Of a DNA stretch of 64,000 nt, positions 32,444-40,988 are shown in pieces. Below the pieces are notes generated by a model. That model was not told the DNA's origin. It worked only from the letters and a program-made list of their open reading frames with translations, and searched no databases. The DNA is from Candidatus Lindowbacteria bacterium RIFCSPLOWO2_12_FULL_62_27. GTDB lineage: Bacteria; Lindowbacteria; 2-12-FULL-62-27. Position numbers and translations under genes: made by a program. The number at the start of each line of letters is the position of its first letter. The first letter of the stretch is position 1. The stretch lies in contig MFPR01000043.1 of NCBI GenBank assembly GCA_001784175.1, forward strand, positions 124,001-188,000. Reading direction: 5' to 3'.

Positions 32444-32545
32444 GTTGTGTCGGTTCATTGAACCCAACGCTCCCGCATGGGCGGGAAGAAACGGGCGTGT
32501 CCTCCGCGGTCTCGCGAAGGAGGAGTGGCCCGTTGACGATGGAGG
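32444..32545 (+). promoter_or_regulatory. Structured rpsB mRNA leader (three hairpins)
   Basis: GGTTC-ATT-GAACC; TCCCGC-ATGG-GCGGGA; AACGGGC-gtg-TCCTCC-GCG-gtct-CGC-gaa-GGAGGA-gtg-GCCCGTT, then SD GGAGG. Confidence 0.6.
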
Positions 32546-32554
32546 TTGTTGAAT

Positions 32555-33478
32555 ATGGTTCGCATTGCGATGAAGCAGCTCTTGGAGGCCGGGGCGCACT
32601 TTGGGCATCAGACGCGTCGCTGGAATCCCAAGATGACTCCCTACATTTACACCAAGCGCAAGAACATTCACATCATTGACCTGCAGCAGACCCTGCGGAT
32701 TTTCCGCGACGTTTTGGCCAAGGTCACCGAGGTCGCGTCGACCGGCGCCCGGTTTTTGTTTGTGGGCACGAAGAAGCAGGCGGCCGAGGCGGTGGAGCGC
32801 GAGGCCAAGCGGTGCGGCATGTTTTACGTCAGCACGCGCTGGCTGGGCGGCATGCTCACCAACTACACGACGATCTCGAAGAGCATCGACAAGATGAAGC
32901 GGATGGAGTCGATGGAGGCCGACGGCACCGTTGGCCGGATGGGCAACAAGGAGGCGAAACGGTTCCGCAAGGAACTTGAGCGCCTCCGGGGGTTGCTCCT
33001 CGGCATCCGCGACATGTCCCGGCTGCCGGACATGATCGTGGTCATCGACATGAAGCGGGAACTGACGTCCGTGCAGGAGGCGCAGAAACTCGGGGTTCCG
33101 GTTCTCGGCATCCTCGACACGAACTGCGATCCCGACTGGGCGACCTACGGCATTCCCGGCAACGATGACGCGATCCGCGCCATCGCGCTCTATCTCAAAA
33201 CAATTGCCGACGCCATCCTGGAAGGTCAGGCCATTTATCAGCAGAAAGTGATGGAGGCTGAAAAGGCCGCCGCGGACGCCGCCGCCGCTGCAGCGAACGT
33301 CGACAAGCCCGGCGAATCCGCGCCGCAGGCTGCCGCTCCGACGCCGGCCGCCGTGCCGGCGCCGGTCGCCCCAGCGCCGGCGCCCGCCGCCCCCGCGCCG
33401 GCCGCGCCGACGCCTGCCGAACCCGTGGCCGCGGCCGCGTCCCCATTCGCGCCGATCGCCGGCGTTTCGGAGAAATAG
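32555..33478 (+). CDS. rpsB: 30S ribosomal protein S2 with long Ala/Pro C-terminal extension
   Basis: MKQLLEAGAHFGHQTRRWNPKM; VLGILDTNCDPDWATYGIPGNDDAIRAI; SD GGAGG. Confidence 0.98.
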   Translation: MVRIAMKQLLEAGAHFGHQTRRWNPKMTPYIYTKRKNIHIIDLQQTLRIFRDVLAKVTEVASTGARFLFVGTKKQAAEAVEREAKRCGMFYVSTRWLGGMLTNYTTISKSIDKMKRMESMEADGTVGRMGNKEAKRFRKELERLRGLLLGIRDMSRLPDMIVVIDMKRELTSVQEAQKLGVPVLGILDTNCDPDWATYGIPGNDDAIRAIALYLKTIADAILEGQAIYQQKVMEAEKAAADAAAAAANVDKPGESAPQAAAPTPAAVPAPVAPAPAPAAPAPAAPTPAEPVAAAASPFAPIAGVSEK

Positions 33479-33482
33479 CCCC

Positions 33483-34349
33483 ATGGCAGCGGTCACCGCC
33501 GACCAGGTCAAGACCCTCCGGGACCAGACCGGCGCGGGCATGATGGACTGCAAGCGCGCGCTGGCCGAGTCGGGCGGCGACGCGGCCCGGGCGTTCAAGA
33601 TTTTGCGCGAGAAGGGTGCGGCCAGCGCCGCGAGAAAAGCAAGCCGCACGGCGGCCGAAGGCCTGGTGGGCGTGGCCGTGCGCGGCGACAAGGGCGTGAT
33701 GGTCGAAGTCAACTGCGAGACCGATTTCGTGGCGCGCAACGAAAAGTTCCAGGAATTCGTCTGCACCGTCGCCGCGCTGGCCCTCGAGCGGGGCACAGAC
33801 TTGGAGCAGATCCGCGCGGCGCGATATCCCGGCGGCCAGGAGACGGTGGCGGAGAAACTCAACGGCCTCATCGCGACCATCGGCGAAAACATGTCTCTCA
33901 GCCGGTCGATCTCTCTGTCCGCGCCCGGCGGATGTGTCGCCCACTACGTCCACAACGCCGTCACGCCCGAGATGGGCAAGATCGGCGTGCTCGTGGAACT
34001 GTCCTCCGACGATCCCGCCGTCGCGCCGAACGGCCTGCGCGCGATCGGCGAGGAGGTCGCGATGCAGGTGGCGGCCGCCCGGCCCGTGTATGTGCGCCGG
34101 GAGGAAGTGCCGGCCGAGCGGGTGGCGGAGGAGAAGAGCATTCTCGAAAAGCAGGTCGATCCGAAAAAACCGCCGCAGGTGCGGGAAAAAATCATCGAAG
34201 GCAAGTTGTCCTCTTTCTACGAGCAGGTGTGTCTCCTGGACCAGCCCTACATTCGCGAGCCGAAACGCAAGGTCAAGGACCTTCTGGCGGACGCGAAGGG
34301 CAAGGTCCAGTTGGGGCGGTTTGCCCGTTTTGCGATTGGCGAAGCCTGA
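33483..34349 (+). CDS. tsf: Elongation factor Ts
   Basis: LRDQTGAGMMDCKRAL, VNCETDFVARNEKF. Confidence 0.98.
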   Translation: MAAVTADQVKTLRDQTGAGMMDCKRALAESGGDAARAFKILREKGAASAARKASRTAAEGLVGVAVRGDKGVMVEVNCETDFVARNEKFQEFVCTVAALALERGTDLEQIRAARYPGGQETVAEKLNGLIATIGENMSLSRSISLSAPGGCVAHYVHNAVTPEMGKIGVLVELSSDDPAVAPNGLRAIGEEVAMQVAAARPVYVRREEVPAERVAEEKSILEKQVDPKKPPQVREKIIEGKLSSFYEQVCLLDQPYIREPKRKVKDLLADAKGKVQLGRFARFAIGEA

Positions 34350-34359
34350 GCGCCGCGCG

Positions 34360-35085
34360 GTGAAGGCGCCGCGAACGGTTCTCCTCAAACTCTCCGGCGA
34401 GGCGCTGTCCGGCCGCGGCGAATTCGGCATCGATCCGACCCATCTCGCCCATCTCGCGCGCAACATCATCGCCGCCCTTCGAGCGGCCGGCCGGCGGGTC
34501 CGGATGGGCATCGTCGTCGGCGGCGGGAACTTCATCCGAGGCGCCGACTGGACCCGGACGGTCCGTGTGGTCGATCCGGCCACTGCCGATTACATGGGGA
34601 TGATCGCCACCGTCCTAAACGCCCTCGCGCTCCAGGAAGCGATCGAGAAGGCCGGAACGGAGGCGCGGGTCCTGTCGGCCATCCACGTCCGGCAGGTGTG
34701 CGAGCCCTACATCCGGCGGCGCGCGCTCAGGCATCTCGAAAAAAACCGCGTCGTGATTTTCGCCGGCGGCACCGGCAACCCCTTCTTCACCACCGACACC
34801 GCCGCCGCCCTGCGAGCGATCGAAATCGGCGCCGAGGTTCTCCTCAAGGCGACGAAGGTCGATGGCGTGTATGACCGGGACCCGATGCGCCACCGGGGCG
34901 CGCGGCGGTTCACGCGCCTGACCTACTCGGAGGCGCTCCGTCGGCATCTGGACATCATGGACCAGACGGCCTTCACCGTCTGCCGCGAACACCGCCTGCC
35001 GATCCGGATCTTCAATCTCTTCAAACCCGCCTCCCTCTCGCATGCCTTGACCGGCAAGCCGGTAGGGACTATCATCACGGCATGA
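34360..35085 (+). CDS. pyrH: UMP kinase
   Basis: VLLKLSGEALSG, VVGGGNFIRG, VIFAGGTGNPFFTTDTAAALRAIEIGAEVLLKATKVDGVYD; GTG start. Confidence 0.97.
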   Translation: MKAPRTVLLKLSGEALSGRGEFGIDPTHLAHLARNIIAALRAAGRRVRMGIVVGGGNFIRGADWTRTVRVVDPATADYMGMIATVLNALALQEAIEKAGTEARVLSAIHVRQVCEPYIRRRALRHLEKNRVVIFAGGTGNPFFTTDTAAALRAIEIGAEVLLKATKVDGVYDRDPMRHRGARRFTRLTYSEALRRHLDIMDQTAFTVCREHRLPIRIFNLFKPASLSHALTGKPVGTIITA

Positions 35086-35642
35086 TTCAAGAATCGTTTT
35101 TCAAAGACTGCGGCGCGAGCATGGACAAGGTCTGCGACGTGTTCCAAACGGATCTGTCGGGCTTTCGGACCGGCCGGGCCTCCACGAAAATCCTGGAGGA
35201 CCTTCCGGTGGACGCCTACGGCTCGACGATGCGGATGAAGGAACTCGGGTCGATTTCCGTGCCCGAGCCGAACCTCCTGGTCGTCCAGCCTTGGGACCGG
35301 TCCGTGACGCAGGCGATCGAAAAGTCGATCCGGACCTCCGACCTGAATCTGTCTCCGGTCGTCGAGGGCGGCCTGATCCGGGTCCGGATCCCGCCGCTGT
35401 CGGAGGAACGGCGCAAGGAGCTGTCGAAAGTGATTTCGAAGAAGGGCGAGGAGGCCCGGGTGTCGATCCGCGCGGTCCGGCACGAGGCGGTGAACGAGGC
35501 CCAGGAGATGCGGAAGAAAGGCGAGGCGGCGGAGGACGAGGAGAAGCGGGCGAAAGACCGCATTCAGAAATTGACCGACGCCGCGATCCGCAAAATCGAC
35601 GACGCGACCAACAAGAAAATCGAGGAAATTCAGAAGGTCTGA
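35082..35642 (+). CDS. frr: Ribosome recycling factor
   Basis: FRTGRASTKILEDLPVDAYGS, PWDRSVTQAIEKSI, IPPLSEERRKEL. Confidence 0.98.
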   Translation: MIQESFFKDCGASMDKVCDVFQTDLSGFRTGRASTKILEDLPVDAYGSTMRMKELGSISVPEPNLLVVQPWDRSVTQAIEKSIRTSDLNLSPVVEGGLIRVRIPPLSEERRKELSKVISKKGEEARVSIRAVRHEAVNEAQEMRKKGEAAEDEEKRAKDRIQKLTDAAIRKIDDATNKKIEEIQKV

Positions 35643-35644
35643 CC

Positions 35645-36457
35645 ATGACCCTCGCCCGACTCCATGACTGGCCGGCCCTCGTCCAGAAAAAGGTCCAGGC
35701 CCTCGATCCCCGGCGCATGCCCCGCCACATCGCATTCATCATGGACGGCAACGGCCGATGGGCCCGGATGCGCCACCGCCGCCGGCTCATGGGCCACCGC
35801 GAGGGCATCAAGACGGCCAAGTCGATCATCCGGTTCTGCCACGACGTCGGCGGCATCGACTGCATCACGCTCTTTGCCTTCTCCACCGAAAACTGGAAAC
35901 GCCCCAAACTCGAAATCGCCGGGCTCATGATGCTCCTCAAATATTTCCTCCGCAGAGAAACCGCCGAAATGGTCGAAAACGACATCCGGTTCCGCACCAT
36001 CGGCCGCATCGACGAGTTTCCCGGCTTCGTCCAGCGCGAACTCCATCGCACCATGGAAGCGACCGCGAACTGCAAATCGTTCACCTTGAACATCGCCCTG
36101 AACTACGGCGCCCGCCGCGAAATCCTGGACGCCGCCCTCGAACTGCACCGGCGCCTGGCGGAGGGCGAGGCGCGCCGGGAGCAGGTGGACCAGGAGTATT
36201 TTGAAAAATTGCTCTACACGGCCGATCTTCCTCCGCTGGACCTTCTCATCCGCACCAGCGGCGAGCTTCGCGTGTCCAACTTCATGCTCTGGCAGATCGC
36301 CTATGCGGAACTGTATGTAACGCCCGTGCTGTGGCCCGACTTCGGGCCCTCGGAGCTGCTCGACGCCATTTTGGATTACCAGAACCGTGACCGCCGGTTT
36401 GGAGGACTGTCCGGGCGACCTCACGTTCAAGGTCCAGAGTCCGGTATTCCCGGTTGA
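35645..36457 (+). CDS. uppS: Isoprenyl transferase (undecaprenyl diphosphate synthase family)
   Basis: HIAFIMDGNGRWA, TLFAFSTENWKRP, LNYGARREI, DLLIRTSGELRVSNFMLWQ. Confidence 0.97.
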   Translation: MTLARLHDWPALVQKKVQALDPRRMPRHIAFIMDGNGRWARMRHRRRLMGHREGIKTAKSIIRFCHDVGGIDCITLFAFSTENWKRPKLEIAGLMMLLKYFLRRETAEMVENDIRFRTIGRIDEFPGFVQRELHRTMEATANCKSFTLNIALNYGARREILDAALELHRRLAEGEARREQVDQEYFEKLLYTADLPPLDLLIRTSGELRVSNFMLWQIAYAELYVTPVLWPDFGPSELLDAILDYQNRDRRFGGLSGRPHVQGPESGIPG

Positions 36458-36464
36458 CCTGAGC

Positions 36465-37271
36465 ATGGCGGTGGCGAATACGTCTTCGCCGGTCGCGGCC
36501 CGGCTGCCGGTGTTCTCAGCCGCCCTCCTCCTCGGACTCGGTCTCACCTGGCTTGGCGGCTGGCCGTTCCGGATGCTCGTGGCCGCCGCCTGGCTGGGAC
36601 TCGTCGTTGAAATTTCCCTGGCGCTCAGCGGGTCCCTCGAACTGCCGGCGCGCAGGTTCCTCTGGATCGATCTTGTGTTTTTCGCCCTCTTTCCGGTCGC
36701 CTTTTTTGTCTCGGGCCATCCGCTGGTCCTGGTCGGTGTCGTGAGTTCCTGGCTGTTCGTCCTGTTTCTTTTTTATCCGACCAACCGCGCCGGCCTGACG
36801 CGATGGCTGTTTTCGGTTGTGGCCTACCCCTATCTGGCCCTCGGTATTTTCTCCTTCTTCCTGCTCCGCCGATTCGGTTGGGAGTGGCCCGCGCTGGCGG
36901 TCGGCGTGGTGGCGATCGCCGACACGTCGGCGTTTCTGATCGGCCGCGCCTTCGGCCGGCGGCTTCTCGCGCCGGCCATCAGTCCCGCAAAGACGATCGA
37001 GGGTGCGGTCTGCGGCGTGGTGCTGGCCGCCGCTTTCGCCGCGTGGTTTCTGATGCGCGAAGCGGTCCCCGCGACCGTGGCCGCGCCGGCCGCCGTGTGC
37101 CTCGCGCTCCTCGCCGTCCTGGGCGATTTGTTGGAATCCTTCTTCAAGCGCGGTCTCGACCTGAAGGATTTCGGGACCGTCCTGCCCGGCCACGGCGGAC
37201 TCTTCGACCGCCTGGACAGCCTGATCCCGGTGGCGATCGGATTATTGATGTTTTTGAAGCTTGCGCCGTAA
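36465..37271 (+). CDS. cdsA: Phosphatidate cytidylyltransferase
   Basis: Multi-TM; DTSAFLIGRAFGRRLLAPAISPAKTIEGAVCG; GDLLESFFKRGLDLKDFGTVLPGHGGLFDRLDSL. Confidence 0.97.
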   Translation: MAVANTSSPVAARLPVFSAALLLGLGLTWLGGWPFRMLVAAAWLGLVVEISLALSGSLELPARRFLWIDLVFFALFPVAFFVSGHPLVLVGVVSSWLFVLFLFYPTNRAGLTRWLFSVVAYPYLALGIFSFFLLRRFGWEWPALAVGVVAIADTSAFLIGRAFGRRLLAPAISPAKTIEGAVCGVVLAAAFAAWFLMREAVPATVAAPAAVCLALLAVLGDLLESFFKRGLDLKDFGTVLPGHGGLFDRLDSLIPVAIGLLMFLKLAP

Positions 37272-39002
37272 ATGATCTACTTCCAAGTCCTCGACCGGAC
37301 CCTTCGCACGTTTCTGAACGATGTGATGCTGCGGTTTCCCTTTCAGGCAGGCGCCGGTGAAACGCCGCCGGGTCTGACCGACGCGCTGATTTTTTACGAT
37401 CCGCTGGTCAAACCGACGCGTCCGGGCCGCATCCTGCCGGCGAGGCTCGTGACGCTCCTGGAGGAAGGCCGGCCGCAGGAGGCGGAGACGCTTCTTGTGC
37501 AGCAGATTCTGGAGGCTGCCGAGAATGCCATGGTTGAGCATGACAGCGAGATGGAAATGCTCACGATCGAGGAGGAGGAACACCGGCTCCGGATCCGCCA
37601 GATTGATGATCGCCGCCGGCAGCTCCTCCAACTCACCGGACAGCTCAACGCCGCCGAATCCGTCCTCAAAGAATGGGAAGTCCCGCAACTTTCGGCGGCC
37701 CCGGCCGTACCCTCGGAGGCTGCGCCGGCCGCGCCGGAACCCGACTCTCAGTTCTTCTCGCACCTGCGATCGAGAATCCGCGCGATCATGGAAGGCAACG
37801 GGGGACTTCTGTCGGTCGAAGACATCGACGAACCCTTTCGACTCGCGGTCGACCTCGGCCTTGCGCCGGCCGTCAAGGCTTCGGACGTGCGCCGCGCCCT
37901 CTCCATCGGGTCCGGGGCCCTGACCGGCGGCGGCCACCGCGTGTGGCACCTCAGCGACTGGCTGGTCCGGCAGTTCGCCGACGCCTATCAGGTGCACAAG
38001 ATGCGCGAGATGGAGGAGGCGCTCAGGTCCATCCGGTCGGCCATCGACGACCTCAAGGTCAGGCTGGACCGCCTTCGGGAGAAACGCCGCAACGTCTTTT
38101 ATTCGGTCGGCATCAATCTCGATCCTGACCTCGACCGGCTGGCGCACCTCCAGCGCGGCTATTGCGAACTCGACGGCCCGCGCCGGAAGGGGCAGTTGTC
38201 GCTGGAGGACAAGAGCCGGCATGACGTGATCAAGGACGAGATCGAGGAGATCGAGCGGAAACTCGAGTCGGAGATTTATCTGCGGTTCGCGTCTTCTCCG
38301 GAGTTTATGACATCGTTTCGGCGTTTGAACCAAGCCGTGTCCCAGAGCCTGCAGGAGCTGATCCACCAAGAGGAGGACGACCGGGACAAGCGGGAGATGC
38401 TGGACAAGCTTGCGGAAACCTATCGCCGCTCGACGCCGGACGAGCGTCTTTCCCGCATGGACGAGCAGATCGGGCAGATTCGCCAGTTCACCAAACTCCT
38501 GACCGACCGCGGCCGTCGCCGGCCCTTTCAGCCGGTGACGCCGCCGCCCTGGCCGGTCACACCGCCGGCGGTGCTCTCGGCGCTGGACCGGATCACGGCG
38601 CAGGACACGAGCCTCTTTCCGGAAAAGTTCCTGCGCCGCCGGGGCCCGCCGGGAATTCTGCTTCTGCCTGTCAACGGCGCCGGCCTCTACGACTGGCAGG
38701 GCGGAATGCTGGTGATCTCCCTCTATCCGGAGAACCTCGACTCGGCCATCCTCACGGCGCTCGCGGAGTTCCGGATGGACGCCGACGAATCGAAGGAACT
38801 CTTCAACAGCTACGGCCAGATCAAGCGCTACCGGGGATTCGCGTTCGCCAAGTTGAAGGAAACATTCATGTCGGATTACGTCACATGGGTCCTGAAGGAG
38901 GCGGCGGGATACCGCGTCATGGAAACGGACGTGCGGATGTGGTTCGAACGCAAGATCCCGCTCGAGCCGCTGGAAAAACCGGCAGGCCGCGCGTCTCGAT
39001 GA
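37272..39002 (+). CDS. Hypothetical protein, coiled-coil rich (576 aa)
   Basis: Long ORF starting directly after cdsA stop; no family recognised. Confidence 0.75.
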   Translation: MIYFQVLDRTLRTFLNDVMLRFPFQAGAGETPPGLTDALIFYDPLVKPTRPGRILPARLVTLLEEGRPQEAETLLVQQILEAAENAMVEHDSEMEMLTIEEEEHRLRIRQIDDRRRQLLQLTGQLNAAESVLKEWEVPQLSAAPAVPSEAAPAAPEPDSQFFSHLRSRIRAIMEGNGGLLSVEDIDEPFRLAVDLGLAPAVKASDVRRALSIGSGALTGGGHRVWHLSDWLVRQFADAYQVHKMREMEEALRSIRSAIDDLKVRLDRLREKRRNVFYSVGINLDPDLDRLAHLQRGYCELDGPRRKGQLSLEDKSRHDVIKDEIEEIERKLESEIYLRFASSPEFMTSFRRLNQAVSQSLQELIHQEEDDRDKREMLDKLAETYRRSTPDERLSRMDEQIGQIRQFTKLLTDRGRRRPFQPVTPPPWPVTPPAVLSALDRITAQDTSLFPEKFLRRRGPPGILLLPVNGAGLYDWQGGMLVISLYPENLDSAILTALAEFRMDADESKELFNSYGQIKRYRGFAFAKLKETFMSDYVTWVLKEAAGYRVMETDVRMWFERKIPLEPLEKPAGRASR

Positions 39003-40201
39003 AACGCCGCAAACCCCTCTACGCCGCGCTGGTGGGATGCGGCCGGGTGGGATTTCTCCTGGAGCGCGATCCTTTGCGGCCCAAACCCTGCACGCACGCC
39101 GGCGGGATCGCGGCGCATCCGGACTTTGAACTCGTCGCCGGCTGTGACCTCGACGCCGACCGCCTCAACGATTTCGGCCGCACCTACGGCATCGCGAAGC
39201 GGCGGCTGTACCGGTCCGCCGCGGACTTGCTGAAAAACGAGCGGCTCGATCTACTCTGCGTGGCCACGTGGACGGAATCGCACGACGCGATTGTCCGGCA
39301 GGCGTTTTCGGCGGGCGTGCCGGCCGTCGTCTGCGAAAAGCCGATGGCGGTCACGTACGCGCAGGCCCGGGCCATGGTCTCGGCCGCCCGGCGCGCCGGG
39401 GCGCTGCTCCTGATCAATCACAGCCGCCGGTGGCTTCCCGAGTATCGGGCCGTCCGGCTGGCCGTGGCGTCCGGGCGGTTTGGGGCGCTGCGCCACGTCC
39501 AGGGATGCGTGCTGACCTCGTTCGGTCTTCGGCCGCCGGAAAAACGGGTCGAGGGTCGCGCCGGCGAGGCGCCGTCGTGGCACGCGGTGATTGAAAAATC
39601 CGGCGGCGGCCCGCTCCTGCACGACGGGACCCATCTGCTCGACATCGTTTTCTACGTCACCGGCCGCCGGCCGGCCTGGGTGGAAGGCCGGATCGAACGG
39701 CACGCGAACGCGGGAATCGAGCATCATGCCACCGGCCGGATCCTCCTGGAGGGCCGGCCGGATCAGCCGCTCCGCGGCCCCAGGTGCGGGCGTCTCCGAC
39801 GCCCGCCGGACGTGGAGTTTTGTTTCGAAGCCGGCGGCGCGCGGAGGTATTTTCATTTCGAAGTCGAGTTGTGGTTCGAATCGGGCCGGATCGTGATCGG
39901 CAACGGCATTCGCATCGCCGAGATCAGCGTCCCGAGCAACCGGTACAGCGGGTTTCAGGACCTCGCGGAGGACCGCGAATTTTCATGGGACACCAACCAT
40001 GCCACGGCCGACCAGGTGAGCATGGAGGAGCTGGCCCGATGGTTTTCGGATGGCGTTCCTCCGGAGAACCGGGCCGAAGAGGCCATCCTGTCGCAGGCGG
40101 CGGTGTTCGCCACCTACGAATCGGCCGTCCGCGGCCGCCGGATTTTTTTCCCCTACCGGTCCAGCCTGCGGCATCCGCTGCTCATCCGGGCGAAGAAATG
40201 A
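38999..40201 (+). CDS. Gfo/Idh/MocA-family oxidoreductase
   Basis: AALVGCGRVGFLLE, VVCEKPMAVTYAQA, GGPLLHDGTHLLDI. Confidence 0.88.
   Translation: MKRRKPLYAALVGCGRVGFLLERDPLRPKPCTHAGGIAAHPDFELVAGCDLDADRLNDFGRTYGIAKRRLYRSAADLLKNERLDLLCVATWTESHDAIVRQAFSAGVPAVVCEKPMAVTYAQARAMVSAARRAGALLLINHSRRWLPEYRAVRLAVASGRFGALRHVQGCVLTSFGLRPPEKRVEGRAGEAPSWHAVIEKSGGGPLLHDGTHLLDIVFYVTGRRPAWVEGRIERHANAGIEHHATGRILLEGRPDQPLRGPRCGRLRRPPDVEFCFEAGGARRYFHFEVELWFESGRIVIGNGIRIAEISVPSNRYSGFQDLAEDREFSWDTNHATADQVSMEELARWFSDGVPPENRAEEAILSQAAVFATYESAVRGRRIFFPYRSSLRHPLLIRAKK
39760..39808. repeat. Palindromic element copy B inside oxidoreductase CDS
   Basis: GCCGC-TCC-GCGGC + CCCAGGT + GCGGGCGTC-TCC-GACGCCCGC; aligns gap-free with 46231-46279. 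Confidence 0.75.
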
Positions 40202-40815
40202 AGAAGCTCTTCCGGCTGGACCCCGCCGCCGATTTCGTCGCGATCGACGTCGAAACGACCGGCTATTCGACGCGGCTCGACGTGATCGTGGAGATCGGCG
40301 CCCTCCGGTACCGCAACGGCGTCGAGGTCGACCGGCTGGTCACGCTGGTCAAACCGGGCATGGCCATGCTACCGTGGATTACGAGATTGACCGGGATCAC
40401 GGACGAGATGCTCGCGCGGGCGCCGCAGCCCGACAGTGTCGCGGCGCGGTTGAAACGTTTCCTGAGCCGCCGGCCGCTCGTGGTTCACAACGCGGCTTTC
40501 GACGTGCCGATCCTCGAGCGCTTCTTGTCGCGCTTCGCGTTCGGCCGCCGGCCGGGGAACCACGGGAATCACGGGATGGGCGGGAACCGCTGGCAGGCGC
40601 CTCCGGTGTTGTGCACCCTGCGCCTGTCCAGGTGGCTTCTGCCGCACCTTCATTCCCGGCGGCTGTCCGCGCTTGCCGAGTATTTCGATTTCTCGCCGCA
40701 GGCCCTCAACTCGCGCGTCCGGTTCCACCGGGCCGGCGTCGACGCCGAGGCCACAGCGCATGTGTTCTTTCGGTTGGCCTCCATGCTGGCCAGGGAAGGA
40801 GGGGTTCCGAAGTGA
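40198..40815 (+). CDS. 3'-5' exonuclease (DnaQ-like)
   Basis: FVAIDVETTGYSTRLDVIVEIGALR, VVHNAAFDVPIL, HRAGVDAEATAHVF. Confidence 0.9.
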   Translation: MKKLFRLDPAADFVAIDVETTGYSTRLDVIVEIGALRYRNGVEVDRLVTLVKPGMAMLPWITRLTGITDEMLARAPQPDSVAARLKRFLSRRPLVVHNAAFDVPILERFLSRFAFGRRPGNHGNHGMGGNRWQAPPVLCTLRLSRWLLPHLHSRRLSALAEYFDFSPQALNSRVRFHRAGVDAEATAHVFFRLASMLAREGGVPK

Positions 40816-40988
40816 TAGAAAAGGATCTGTTGGACATCCTGGCCTGCCCGGTTTGCCGGGGGGGCATCCGGTACGACGCGCCGGAGGAGAAGCTGACGTG
40901 TGTCTCCTGCGGGCGCCGCTACCCGATTCGCGATGACATCCCCGTCATGCTCGAAGAAGAGGCCGAGTTGCCCGGAAGGTCGACATGA
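40812..40988 (+). CDS. Trm112-family protein
   Basis: LLDILACPVCRGGIRYDAPEEKLTCVSCGRRYPIRDDIPVML. Confidence 0.92.
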   Translation: MIEKDLLDILACPVCRGGIRYDAPEEKLTCVSCGRRYPIRDDIPVMLEEEAELPGRST

